A stretch of DNA of 64,000 nucleotides. Source: Todiramphus chloris collaris (Eukaryota; Chordata; Aves; Coraciiformes; Alcedinidae). Where the stretch lies: contig JANVCC010000049.1 in assembly GCA_025345505.1 (NCBI GenBank), forward strand, positions 7,779,568-7,843,567. Direction: 5' to 3'. A model generated the notes under the pieces. It was not told where the DNA came from. It saw nothing but the letters and a program-made list of their open reading frames with translations, and ran no database searches. The position numbers and the translations under genes were made by a program. The stretch's first letter is position 1. Each line of letters begins with the position of its first letter. This document shows, one piece after another, positions 1 through 21,053 of the stretch.

Positions 1-1780
1 GAGTCAGAAGGGCAGTAGATACTGGTGGGAAAGGTGGCATTTTTTTCCCCTGTCAGCTCCCAGCAGGTCCATTGCAGAGCCCTGCCAGCCTTAGGGGCTA
101 CTCGGAGAAGGCAAGCTACAGGGTCTGCAAGGAGAGGGATCGGTGTGGACAAGCAAGAGACTGAAGAAGTACCATGCACCCATCACAACCAGACTGACAA
201 GCTACCCTGGGTAGTGTGTTGGGTCATACAAATTTTGAAAATTCCTTTGGAATAAATTTAAGGTGAAATGACACCAAACATCTTGGAAACAAGAAGTGTT
301 ATATGTAGTTCAGAAAGCTTTGGTCTCTAATGCCAACTTCATAAGAATATAAGAAAGAAAAGGGGAAGAGAAGAAAAGAGTGAGATACCACCACACTTGG
401 CTCCATCAACATCTTGTGGGACTAGTCCAGATCTTGCATTCTTTTTTGGTGGATGTGCACTGTTCAATACACCACCGTCCTTTTTATACACCCAGGACAT
501 GGGTGGCGTGGCCATGGACATGCAATGAAAAAATTAACTCGGGGAAAGACACATCCCACCTTTGCAGAACTTACCTCTTCCTATTGTTAACTTCCTTATC
601 TGCTAAGAGCAGGCCCCAGCTTGGGCCAGGGTCGGTGCTGCATTTCACACCCTCCTCCTCCAAGTGCCTTTCTCATTCTCCACCCAGGTCAGGAAACCAC
701 TCAAGGTTTGACCCATTAGTCCTTTTAGCCTCCAGTTCTGCGGCCTGCTAAGCAGAATAGCCCTTGGAAAAACCACCTGGTGACCTGCCACAGCTGCTGC
801 AGGTGCAGTGCAGGAATATGGAGAGGATCTAGAGACCAGCTCCTCAGACCCTACAGGCATCCTTCAGCACCACAGATCCCCAGGAATGTGCAGGGACTGG
901 TGGGCGGCATCCTGTTACTCAAACCTGGGGTCAAGGGATTCACCTGAGGTTCTGTTTCAAGTCCTCTGGTTAATCCAGTGGAATTTCAGCATAGCAACCA
1001 GGTCTATTAAATAATTTACCCGTGATACATCTTGGCACTGTTTCCTCGCTGCACAAGGGTGAATCAGGAGCAATACAAAATCCTAAAACATTCAAGGAAC
1101 CTGCAACTCCTTAGCTTTTGCATTTTGTAGAAATCAGCTCTAAGGGGCTTCTTCAAGGAGTAGCAATGGGTGTTATTTGCAGGTCCTGGCTGCCAGTTTT
1201 CAGTGACCAAGTTCACTGTGCTTCTGGAATTTTTTAAAAGGTAATGAATGGAGACAGACAAGCTTGCAAAATAGCTGTGCTGTTTAAAAGCCACACAGAA
1301 TACATGATCAGACAACTCCTCTTTTGGTTGAGAAAAACCAAAACTAAGTGGCAACTGTAGTTTCTAAGAAAGCAACAGGAAAAAAAAGAAAAAAAAAAAG
1401 AAACATCTATTTTTGCTTTTAAAGACTGAGTGGCGATTAGATGGGGTGACTCAGAGCAAATAGGCCTTGTTGGCTGATTAATGCCACTTTAGATATTCAA
1501 ATTACAAAAGCCTATTTTTGTATTCACAGACCTCCTCCTAACTGTTGAGCTATCAGGTTTACCTAGTAAAAAAAACCCCACAGCCTAGCAAAACAGCTTC
1601 AGTTATAATTTAAAAACTTAGTTAAACTTGTGTAAAACTTTGTGCAACAACATACTCCATTTTACACCACTCCTAGGTCAGTTTACTTTAAGTCTCCAAG
1701 CAAAAGGTATTGATGGGCACACATATTAATTAAACTAAAAATGCCTTTAAGGGTGCTTTAGCTGAACGGGGTTAACCTCC
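1..1780. other. Intergenic sequence upstream of RBMX
   Basis: No exon chain, RNA gene or recognisable transposon was found. The open frames here are short and have no recognisable protein similarity. Base composition is ordinary until about 1780, where the RBMX CpG island starts. Confidence 0.6.
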
Positions 1781-2103
1781 TGCCCAGGCGCGTCCCGAGT
1801 TACACTGACTCTACCGTGAGGGATTTTGCTTCCAAAGCAGCGACTCCAACCGCTCCTCCGGGCACCCCTCTCAAGATGGGACGAGGAGATGCCAGCGGAG
1901 GGGCCAGGAGACAAAGAGGGGCGCGCTGCCTGCACCCACGACCTTTCCTTGGCGGGAGGACCAAGTCGCGCTCCCTTCCCGCGGCTCGCACCCGGGCTCC
2001 GCAGCCCCGAGAGGGCCCCGCCAGCCGACACCGCACCGACCCCACGGGACCCCCGGCGGCCTCTACAGCGCCGCCACCTGCATCCGGGGCTCCAGGCGGC
2101 TGG

Positions 2104-2111
2104 TGACGTCA
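2104..2111 (+). promoter_or_regulatory. cAMP-response element (TGACGTCA)
   Basis: A perfect palindromic CRE lies only 5 bases upstream of the TATA box. CREB/ATF factors bind this sequence, and the spacing is typical of a functional proximal promoter site. Use in vivo is inferred. Confidence 0.75.
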
Positions 2112-2115
2112 GCGG

Positions 2116-2121
2116 TATAAA
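2116..2121 (+). promoter_or_regulatory. RBMX: TATA box of RBMX
   Basis: TATAAA in a GC-rich setting, roughly 30 bases before the expected transcription start (about 2146) and 58 bases before the first splice donor. A TATA box inside a CpG island is uncommon but fits a highly expressed housekeeping gene. Confidence 0.75.
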
Positions 2122-2145
2122 GTCCGCCAGCGCCTTTGTTCGTCC

Positions 2146-2178
2146 TCATTGCGCAGTTGCAGTTCGGTCGGAGCGGAG
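2146..2178 (+). other. RBMX: RBMX exon 1, noncoding 5' UTR
   Basis: The exon is set by the TATA box upstream and a strong splice donor (GAG then GTGAGT) at 2179. It contains no ATG. The 5' boundary is estimated from TATA spacing and may be off by about 10 bases. Intron 1 runs from 2179 to 3625. Confidence 0.65.
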
Positions 2179-3614
2179 GTGAGTGCCGCTGGGCGCGCTG
2201 AGCAGGCCCCTGGGCTCTGGGAACGGGGATAGCGAGGCCCTGTGGGGTGGGAGCGGGCCGCGGAAGGTGGCGGCGCGGGGAAAGGCTCGGCCTGTGGGTG
2301 AGGGAGCGGTGCCCTACACGACCGCTACTGTGACTGGAGGTGAGGCGCGGCGGAACCAGGCCTGCTTCTCTGTCCGCCTGGCTGTGTGCAGGGCGGGGGG
2401 AGCAGTGCGACTGCAGTGGGGTGAGGGGGGGCTGTCCCAACCTCATGAGGTGCTGTGGCCGCCATTTTAGGTGCGGGGGCTTCTGCTCGAGGTCCCCCTG
2501 CGTGGGCCTCCGCATCCCCGAGGAGGACGAAGGGAGGGTGGCGGCCGCGCCTGGACGGCCGGGTGGATACTTGAGAACCGGCTTGAGGTGTGCGGTCGAG
2601 TTAGCGCTAAGGCGGTCGTTCGGCTCCGGAATGGAGAAGAATCCCCGCCAAAGGTGGCCGCCATTTTGTGGAGGTGCCCGGAGACCGCGGAGGGTCTGAC
2701 GCCCCCCTTCTCCCCCCCTCCCCCCTCCTTCCCGCTCCCCGAGCGCGCGCCTTCGCAGGGGGGAGAGGGGGACGTCCTCGCGCGCGCCGCGGCCTCCCCG
2801 TCGGCCCGGCCCCCGCCAGTCTCCCGGGGGGGGGGGTGCTTTGTCCGCGCTCTCCCGGTGCGCGGGGGGAGCTGCGCAGGCCTGCCGGGCACGCTGCGGC
2901 CGCTCGCCCGCCGCTGGGCCGCAGGCAGGCGGGTACCGCTTGTCCACAGGCGCCGGGACGTGTGCCAGGCAGGCACTGGGCGGCTTTGCTTTGTCTTAGG
3001 CTCTTTTTGTAGTTCTCCCGCCTTAGCCGAGGCCTCGCCGCCTAGAACTGCAGTGATGGGCTGGTGTTTGTCGAGACCGAGGCGTTGTGTGGGCCAGGGC
3101 TTTGGCACAGTGTCAGTATGCTTCAAATAATAAAGAGGAGCTTACTTGGAAAGTTGGTCTCGGATGGCTTTAAAATTGATGTTTTTATATTGCATAGATT
3201 TCTTGAAATATCTCTGTCAGGATTTAGAGAGAGGGAGTGTTGAGTTTTTTGGGGCTGTTAGGATTACTATCGAGGGCAAAGAGATGGTAACCCTGAAACA
3301 CTTCTTTTACTCACCAGTACTGGTTGGCCTTAAGAGTTGTTTACAGTGCTCTGTTCTACTACTTAAAAGTAACAATCTATTTGAAGTAGGCTATAAAATG
3401 TGAAGAAGTAACAAAAGACAGTACTACTTCTAGTTGCTTCAGTCTAAAGTGTTACTGTTTTTTATATTCGTTATACTTCATATCTCTTAATTGACAACTT
3501 GCTCAAGAAAATTACCTTGTAATTTTGTGTAAAAGTCATGTATATTCTATGAGATGTCACGGAAGTCTCTGTTAACAGTTTGATGTTTTGTTAATAACCT
3601 TGTGCTTTTAATAG

Positions 3615-12669
<9,055 letters not shown>

Positions 12670-12975
12670 AAACACTCTTAAATTTTTGGACCAAGACAGA
12701 TTACTTCTCAAAACAATGAAAAGTGGAAGTTGTTCTATCTTTACTACCAGAGGACTACTAAAAGGAAAAGTTGTTTTTACCTTTTTTTATTGTTGCCTGT
12801 TAAGTTTTCCCCTCCATGACTTTTATGCTTTTGTGAGGAGAAGTTAAACCAATGTTTAGTTTCATTTCAAAATTGTTAACATTTCTTTCAAAAAGCAGAT
12901 GTTAAATGTATAAAACTTGAGCTGTGTACTAGTGTTGTAATTTTCAAAGTAAAGTTTCCCTGAAATGCCACACTT
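12670..12975 (+). other. RBMX: RBMX 3' UTR
   Basis: A short AT-rich 3' UTR from the stop codon to cleavage about 20 bases after AGTAAA. A distal AATAAA at 13305-13310 could give a longer form. Confidence 0.65.
12948..12953 (+). terminator. RBMX: RBMX poly(A) signal (AGTAAA variant)
   Basis: AGTAAA lies 280 bases after the stop and is followed by T-rich sequence. AGTAAA is one of the commoner non-canonical poly(A) hexamers. Alternatives downstream are AATAAA at 13305-13310 and 13349-13354. Confidence 0.6.
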
Positions 12976-14500
12976 CCATCTGATTTTCCTCATGAATGGA
13001 ACAACCAGTTCTTAAGATCTTCCACACAACATCCAATCATCTAACATGGAGATGGATTATTCTACCCAATCAGCATCTCTTTCTTAAAGTATTGCTTGTA
13101 ATTTGGAGGGTGGTGGGGATATTCTACACAAAGTTCAGTTGTGCCTAGAATTTGAAGTCAGTGTTCCCAGTATAAAATACCTTCACATCCTTGTATAAAG
13201 AAAAATAGAGGATATCATTCACTTAACCCAAAAAAGCAAGTGGATAATAACTATTTTCTGCCTTCCTACTGTTACATGGGGAGTTTGAAAAGATCTCCCC
13301 TTCAAATAAATCATGTACATGTAAGTCAGCTACAGAATACTGTAAAAAAATAAAAAAAATTGACCAATTCCATCAAAGAAGCTGCAAAACGATGCTTACT
13401 CATACTGTTTCAAATTTTTGCAACTCTGTAGTGTTTCACTTTTAAAGGAACAGCTTTGATTCCAAAGGAGAAAATAAGATAAGCAAAGAAGTCTTTCTCT
13501 CCAACTTCTCAAAGGCTTATGGCTTCATAAAAACAAGTGAATCTTTCAGCATTCCACAGCTGATTTAAAGCATCAAATGCCTGTGAAACAGCAAAGATGG
13601 TAAGCAAAGCAAACTAGTTTTTCAGTCTAAGTCAAAATTGAACCAACTTACCTTCCTCTAGTACAGTAAGACAAGCTGCACGTCATGGCAATGGAAGTGC
13701 TGTCTAGATTAAAAAAAAAAAAAGGAAAAGAAATACTCCAATACATTAGAAGTTCTCCAAATTCAACATTTCATCTTGGATAAAAGCATTTATGGCACCA
13801 ATTTTGAAACTAAAGGCAATGCAGCTCACTGTAGACAATATTGCCAAGTAAGGTTGGGAGGGGGTATTTTGTGCCCAGTATCTTTCAGTGGAGATGCTTA
13901 AAGAGGCTGCATATTCTATATTTTAACAAAATTAAAGTCTTGTGAAATCAGGAATTGGTTTAGATTGACAAATACCATCTCGACTATTGGGAGTTTGAAG
14001 CAAGCCATTGCAAACTTGACGTTTAGTTGGATGCCTGACTCTGTGTAGTTTGACACTGCGTTACAGGGAGATCTAGTACATGTGGCAGAACCTGGGGCAA
14101 GTTATGACTCGGGTAAAGCCATGAAGTTCAAAAGATGCTCTTGAATATAGTAGACATGAAGACCTCCAACTAAAAAAAAAAAGACCAAACCACAAACCCA
14201 AAAGCTTTGTACTACTCTTTAGTCCTCAGTAAATTTTGTCGTTCAACTTATGGATTTAACATGGCAGTGCACCATTGAAAAGGAATGAGAATCCATAAGC
14301 CATGCAACCTGTCACTGAGCCATTCCAGTCCATTCCAAGCCAGTGAATCCTCCACCACTTAAAAGAGAAGTAGTAAAACTTGCAACAGAATAATCTGCAA
14401 ATTAAGCTTGTGACTTTACTGAAAGGGGGGAAGTGCTATAGGTTGACTTGGTCTGTAAAATGTACCATTCTCAATTTGCTCTCTCTTTTCTTAATTGCAG

Positions 14501-14589
14501 GGTGATAACTTCTAGAGGATGCCGCTGAGATAATGCAGATTCATCTGTATTGATGGCAGAGATGAGTAGTACCTGTAGCAATGCATAAG
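14501..14589 (+). other. Candidate noncoding exon downstream of RBMX
   Basis: A good polypyrimidine tract and TTAATTGCAG acceptor precede it, and AAG/GTAAAT follows. The 89-nt block has stop codons in all frames, so it would be noncoding. Its only support is splice-site quality. Confidence 0.25.
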
Positions 14590-16639
14590 GTAAATACTGT
14601 CTTAGTGTAAGAGCTGGAAGGAAGGTTTTTGGTGATTCTGTCTATAGATTTGGATCGACATTCTTTATGGATAAACAGTATTTTCAACTTCCTGTTTAAA
14701 TTTTTTGGAGGATAAGTCTCTCATAACAATGAGAGGCTTATCTGCAGAAATTGGTTCAATTCAGATACAGCTGAACGTAAAACATAGTTACAAATGCACT
14801 TTAAATCCTGCTACAGGAAGCACTTCGTCTAGAACTCTTTAAGACGAGACCATAAAAATCTGGAGTAATAAATGTCAGTACAGACAATTCATCAATCTTG
14901 TTAAATGTGCAGAACATACAATTTAATGACTACTGAGTAAAAGCTTTGATTAGGAATTAATCTCTGCAGAGGTCATTGGATTAAATGTCAGACTTCCGGG
15001 CGTCTCCAGAATGGTTTAAAACTTTGTAGGTCAGCTCTGAGCTGCGTTTCATGACTTTGGAGCCTACCCTATTAAAACTATTTTTCAAGTAGATGGGGGA
15101 GCAACTGTCTTCAGACCTCATGTGGAAGAGTGATGGTCTCTCTTGTTCTCTGATAACTCCACAGGAGAAAAAGAAGTGGTAGTGGCTGTAATGCTAATAC
15201 AACTTTTCAGGAAACTTCTGTACTAAATAATTAATTAAAAAAAAGAAGAGATAACTCTTAATGCATGTACATCTCTTAAAATCTAGTACAGGGTGAAGAA
15301 CAAATCCCTTTTGCAGGGGAAGTATTTATGTAAGAAGTACGTGTACTTTGAATATAATTTTTTAATTAGTTTTCAAAGTCCTGTGTAAGAGCACACCTTG
15401 CTGTCTGGTTCAAACACTGCTTTGGAGAAACAATTTTGAAATGGGAAAAAGAAAAAGCTGTAGTTGGTAGGGTGTTGTTCATTTGACACGTGGTCACAGA
15501 TACTGGGGGATTTCCATCACATACTCTGTGATGTTTGTGGTCTCACTTGCCTTGAGGTGTATTTTTGGTACAGTCTCAGGAACAGCAGCTAAACAGCTCT
15601 GCCCTGCCTGGGTCAGAATATGCCAGTGATGTTTTGTAAATACTCTGGATAAATTGCTGATGTTAACCTTGATAAAGAACAAAAAAAAATACGATTCTAT
15701 TCCAGGCTGCAGGATTGTATTTCAGATCAAATACAGCAGCATCGTGAGTATTTTCCATTGAGTCAAAGGAAGCATATAGTTAAATAAAACAAAAGCTGTT
15801 TCCTGACCTAACTTTCTATTTTATGTCACTTGATAATATTTCAACCAATGGAAAGTCTTAACTTAACCTTTCTTCACATTCCTTTTCACTGTGACTGTTG
15901 GAATAATAAATCATAAATCCTACTGGAAAGGACACTTTGAGCTGTAGGTGTCTCTTCAAAGATTAAAAAAACCTAACCTTTTTTCATTCAGATATCATTG
16001 ATGTTAGTACTATGGCACCAAAATGGATTAGGGAAATATGCCTAAGCTCTTCTCCCTCTCTCCCCAACCAACCTGCAAAAAATAGTCAAATTTCAAATTC
16101 ATGATCCAGATTATGAATCCTCTAATAAAAAAATGGAATACTGCTTTTAATATGAAGCATCCTAGGCAACTTTAATAGGCTTTTGTCAAGTCATCTTACA
16201 GGTTGGATCGGAATGTTTTCAGCTTTTTTATGTGTGTACACTTCAATTCTCTGGTTTAGCTGAAGGAAGCTGAAGGTTAATTTCTCTTGGCAAGTGAAAA
16301 AGCTTCTCTCTTGTTAAAAAATGAAGTGTTTTTCCTTCAATTCACTAGATCTGTTTCATTGCTTACTGGTGGTCCTGGGCCATGTTGTAATTAATAAAGA
16401 TACTCAAGAAAAAACACATTTTCTCAGCCTATCTTGCAACTTACAAATGTTTCCAAATGTTTAGCAGACATGGTGCCAGTGTTAGTTTAGGGAGCAGTAA
16501 ATAGAACTTGACTCAGAGCAGGAAAGGTAATGCTAACTTTGTAAAAAATAAAATAAAATGTAATCCTACTGATTCAGGAAGCCATTCACCTTTTGATCAC
16601 AAGTTTTACTTATCTAATTTATAACATAATTTTTTACAG

Positions 16640-16689
16640 CCTAGGACCAGAGCGTATACCAGTTTATTACAGGACTCCTGAGTATCGTG
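16640..16689 (+). other. Candidate noncoding exon
   Basis: A 50-nt block between acceptor TTTTTTACAG and donor GTGAGA. Possible middle exon of a noncoding transcript between the two genes. Support is from splice sites alone. Confidence 0.22.
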
Positions 16690-16980
16690 GTGAGATGGTC
16701 ATGAGCTAGTGAGATTTGGTGATAGATTTTGGAGGGGGAATGTGCTCAGGAATTACAGAGGCTTTACTTGGTATTGTTCTGGAGACAGTGTTGTACAAGA
16801 AGTGTTTTGGTTATTGTAGTTAATGTGTTTTCATACTGTTGGGACAAACTGAATATAATCCAAACATGTAGCATTCATATAAAACCAACCAACTCGAAGT
16901 TGATCTAGCTTTTTTTTTTTTTTGTCTCTTGGTTTCTGAGAGTGTACTGACTTTGACTTGCATTTCCTTTTTTTTTTCAG

Positions 16981-17725
16981 TTGTGGCAGCTAGAAGGCAG
17001 CAATGCAGCAGTGGATGTGCGTTGGAAAATCAAAGGATAACAAAACCCAACAGATAAAGCTTGGCTTTTGAGTGTGGTGTGACCCACTATTTGATTTAAA
17101 GGGTTGTGGTATCATTCAGGAGTTGCCTTTGAAAGTAGCACTACTAATCTGTTTGGATATAAACAGAATTCTCAGATGGAAATCAGTTGGTCAGATAGCT
17201 AACATCTTCCGGGAGCCAAGAGCGAGCCTTTTTTCAGTAGATTCTGCAGCAGAAAAGTACTTCAGGGTTACCCCTTATATAGGGTGCTTCCCCTTCATGC
17301 AGAAAAAAGAGCAAGTTCTGTAAGAGTGGGTTCTAGTCCTCTAAAATACAGGGGCCTAAACTGTTACAAATTCTTCACCAAGAAACCATGAGAAGTTTCA
17401 CTGTGTGATTAACAGTTTTATAACTGTCCAGGCCTGGGTGAGAGGGAATGTTGATGTACTGGAACAATACTGGTGACAAATCCCCAGAATAATTGGTGTT
17501 TCTGTATGTCCTCGCTGCTTGCAAAACTCCAGACAGCAGTGCATCTCTTGCAGTGAGATGCTTTCTTGAAACTTTGCCTTGGTTTTAATGCATTTTTACT
17601 TTGCATTTATGCTGATGGGCAAGGGTATGTGAGAGGAGTCCTCAGGCACCAGTATTTCATGTAGAAAACTCACTTCAGACTGAAATACTCGAAGAGTCAC
17701 GGCTAATAAAATTCATACTGACTTC
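16981..17725 (+). other. Candidate terminal noncoding exon
   Basis: Preceded by a strong T-rich acceptor (TTTTTTTTCAG). No convincing donor follows, and AATAAA occurs at 17705-17710. It could be the last exon of a transcript using the two blocks above. Low certainty. Confidence 0.2.
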
Positions 17726-20582
17726 TGTGGTAAACATAAACTGATCTCATTTAAAGAACAGTCAGTTGATAATGAGTAGCTAAAGAAGAAAAGCATGTGT
17801 ACCTTGTCTAGGGATTTAAAACTGCCTTGGGCTTTGGGGATAAGAATATCACTTTAAACTTCACTTAATGGACTGCAGATTGTAGGAGTGAGTCTGCCAG
17901 TATGTAGCAGATGGTTAGAATTGCAGTATTTCCCAGGGCTAATAAATTCACTGTTAAAAGCATTATGGGTTTTGTTGTTTGTTGTTGGGGTTTTTTTAGT
18001 TAAAAAAAACCAAAACTAAACCAGAACAGACACCTTTTACTTGGTGATTCTTGCCTGGTGGAAAAGATAGTGTTCCATATTGACAGAGGTTATTGTTACA
18101 GGGTGGTGTCAGTGTATCTTCTGAAAGAATAATCTGTAATATTAAGAGACTCCTTATTGAACAGTAATTTATAGTTTGCATACTGTTGTTGAGGCTGAGC
18201 CAGATCATCCTAACTAAAATGTAATGCCAACATACAAGCTGTTACACGAAAAAACCCAACCTAATTATGAAAAAGGATAAATAATGCTGAATTGTGAGGT
18301 ACACCCCCAGTGGAAATCGGCTCCTGCGTCGACTCGGACTTTGTCGTTGAAAGTCATTAGTTCAAGGCATCTGCAGGTTCTGCAGCAGAAAAAGACTCTG
18401 GTGTTGCTCTTTGTATTGGGGGTTCTCACTCTGTCCTGGAAAAAAAAGCCACGTTCCATAAAAGGCAGTGTCTGAGGGAGAATCACTCTGCAGTGCTGTC
18501 TGAACATCTGCATGCTATTAACTGCTCCTGCTACCGTGTCACTGCTGATCTGTGTGCCATCAGAGTGATAATTGGGGATAGACCACCTCCAGCCTCCCTT
18601 TGAGTTTCAGATAATGCCACACTAGATACATGTCACTCATGTAAAGCAGGCTGCCAGTAAAACCGTGTTTGTAACGTAGGGGTGGAGGTTGATTGCAAGA
18701 CATGAGTGACAACTCATTTGGTTTCTTCCTCTCAGCAAATGACCGAAGTTGCAGTCTTTTCCAAAGGCGAGACCAGAAACTGTTCATTGCTTGGTGGCTG
18801 TATCTTCATAGCCTGGCTTTGCCACAGCACTGATTTCAGAGTAGGGGTTGATGAACAAGCTGGAACACTTTTAGATGGGTCCTTTCTGAAAGATGTAAAG
18901 TTGGCCTGGAGGTGGCTAATCAGACATGCTTTAATTTGGGGGCTTCCTGAATATGCATGTGTCTACAGGTCTTTCAAGCAGTCATCGAGCGTTCAAGATG
19001 TGGGAAGTTAGTTTCATTTAATTGGAGCTGCAACTGTTAACATCTGCTTGGCTGCAACAGCAGCATGTGAACTAGTCATGAAACTAAACCTGCCTATCCA
19101 TGAGAGAAGTTTGCTTTACAGGAGGGAGTGGGTGAAGCCCTGGTCTGTGCTTGGGTTTGTAACACTGAGTTTGATGCAGTGGGGGTGTGACTTCTGTGGT
19201 GAAACATTTCTCTCGCTCAACATCATTCTGATGAGATGACTGAAGTGGATGCCTTCTGTATACAAATGAACGTTCCCAGTAGATGAATGAGCCCTGGAAG
19301 CTGTCTTGCCTGCTGCAGATTTGGAAGCCACGACATTTGAGACTGCAGTACTCACTTCTGCAAAACAGGTAGTGCTCATGAGAACTAGGAAAAGAAAAAA
19401 CCCAACACCTGAAGTTCTTGTAATTAGTCATAAACTCGAAATGTTTTGCACACATATGGGTGGTTGTAGCTGTACTTCACCAGATGGCAGCGAGTTCCGT
19501 GGTGCAGCCTCAGCCAGCTCTGTCGTTCACACGGGCTGCGGCAACACGCGCCTAGGATTTCCACAGCGGGGAACTGGAACTCATCCCCGTGTCCTTGTAA
19601 AGGTCAAAAGCCTGTCTGACCGTGAAAGGGCACTTCAAATTTCTTACTGGTGGCTGTTAAAAATTATCTTTGCGTGGGTCCCAGTACCAGTTGGTAAACC
19701 TGGAAAGTAAAAGCTGAAACTGCCTGTTTATTGTATGTACTTTGTCCTTGTGCGGTTCCATTTCTCCCTAGCCGTTAAAGGACGAACATGAGCAGCTTGA
19801 CAGCGCTCATGGCTTGAAAACACTTGCTTCAAGTAACAGGGTTAGGAATTGGCTCAGAATTTGTCACTGAGCAAGTCTGATCTGTAGGTAATTTGTTCCA
19901 GTTGTATTGCTTTAATCTGTGATGTTCCTTCAGCTTTGGCATAAGTGGAGAATTTCTTTGTTTTCTATGAGTTCTGGTAAAAGGAGGGTTAAAAATGAGA
20001 AGAAAATTGCACGATGACTGGACTTTTTCTGAGTTGATAACTATCAATAGTGATGGTTAATCCTGTCCCAGCGCAGGGTGAACAACTGATAGTGCTCCAT
20101 ACAGTGGATTCTGCAGAGCTGTTGGAAAGGGATGTTTTAACAGGACAAGAGAAATAGTTGGGAAGTTTCAGCTTTAAAAGACTTAAATTGAGGAGCTTTC
20201 TGAAGTTCTCCTGATGTTGGTTTTGAGAGCTTATCCTCTGCCAGAAAACCATTTTGGATTATATGTGCACTTACATAAAATAGTTGAAAAACTAAATCTT
20301 TCCTATATAAAGTGGATGTTCAGATATTATTTTCAAAAATCAGATCTTGACAGTAGAAAACTATAAAAGGCAATTTCAGTAACTAGCTTTGCCACAAAAA
20401 TGGTTATTTAAAGTTAGTGTGACGTTTTCCCCCAGTCATCTTTAGTATGAAGTTGAATTATGCTGCAAACACTTCATTCTTTACAACACTAAAGACAAAT
20501 TTACTTCTTTGGGCAGTAGCCACTATTTCAGACCAAGTTTAACACGATGGGATGGCAGCTGCCACAAGGAGGAAGTCGCTAG

Positions 20583-20679
20583 GTAAGATCTTTTTGGTGG
20601 AAAAAAAATACCCACATAAAATTTTCAGTAATGTTGAAAACGTGTAGTTTTATAGACAGCTTTCACTGCCTCTCTTCAG
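20583..20679 (+). other. ARHGEF6: Candidate 5' UTR intron of ARHGEF6
   Basis: A strong donor (AG/GTAAGA at 20583) and a strong acceptor (GCCTCTCTTCAG ending 20679) are 97 bases apart, just upstream of the first coding exon. If used, a noncoding exon ends at 20582 and the first coding exon starts at 20680. There is no CpG island here. Confidence 0.4.
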
Positions 20680-20817
20680 AGCAACAGCACTAGAAACGCT
20701 TAAAAAGTTTCTTCCTCTACAATAGTATTTCTGGTTCTTTGGATTTGGTGAGTTTCTGTGCTGAGAAAAAAAATAGTTTCAGAGTTGAGCTCTGCAAGCA
20801 GCGGCAGAGGCAGGAAG

Positions 20818-20892
20818 ATGCAATCACGGATGTGGGTTCCAGCGAGCTGCTGCACGGGAGGACTGCGCTGCCGGCAGAACTCTCCACGATGA
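20818..20892 (+). CDS. Upstream ORF overlapping the ARHGEF6 start
   Basis: A 24-codon ORF starts at ATG 20818 (A at -3) and its TGA at 20890-20892 overlaps the main ATG at 20889 as ATGA. It is in a different frame from ARHGEF6. The peptide has no recognisable motif. Such overlap can permit termination and reinitiation at the main start. It matters only if transcription starts upstream of 20818. Confidence 0.45.
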   Translation: MQSRMWVPASCCTGGLRCRQNSPR

Positions 20893-21053
20893 ATCCGGAG
20901 GAACAAATTGTAACGTGGCTCATTTCATTAGGAGTTTTAAATTCCCCTAAGAAAATACTAGATGATCCAGAGGACTTCCTGAAAACTTCTCTAAAAGATG
21001 GAACTGTGCTTTGTAAACTCATTAATCGACTTCTTCCGGGATCTGCAGAAAAG
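20889..21053 (+). CDS. ARHGEF6: ARHGEF6 coding exon 1 (CH domain)
   Basis: Codes residues 1-55, starting [17 protein letters not shown]. The exon begins upstream, probably at 20680. Donor GTAACT at 21054. The open frame upstream of 20889 has no in-frame ATG down to 20739, so 20889 is the start. Confidence 0.95.

Larger units (their letters stand above)
1780..3000. promoter_or_regulatory. RBMX: CpG island over the RBMX promoter and first intron
   Basis: GC content and CpG density rise sharply at about 1780 and fall again near 3000. The island contains the TATA box, the CRE and the noncoding first exon, and extends about 0.8 kb into intron 1. This is the normal promoter type of a ubiquitously expressed RNA-binding protein gene. 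The many overlapping open frames on both strands here are a by-product of the scarcity of AT-rich stop codons. Confidence 0.85.
12976..20582. other. Intergenic region between RBMX and ARHGEF6
   Basis: About 7.6 kb, AT-rich, with no recognisable protein exon. Exon-like blocks with good splice sites occur at 14501-14589, 16640-16689 and from 16981, with AATAAA at 17705-17710. They have no open frame and may be noncoding exons. The rest shows nothing identifiable. Confidence 0.6.

Noticed and set aside
1816-3130. Long open frames on both strands in the GC-rich region
   Set aside because: They overlap the RBMX promoter, exon 1 and intron 1, have low-complexity Arg/Pro/Gly composition and no recognisable domain. 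This is expected in a CpG island.
20739-20888. 50-residue N-terminal extension of ARHGEF6 in frame with the start
   Set aside because: The apparent initiator at 20739 is TTG, not ATG, and no in-frame ATG lies between it and 20889. The first residues after 20889 match the known alpha-PIX N-terminus.
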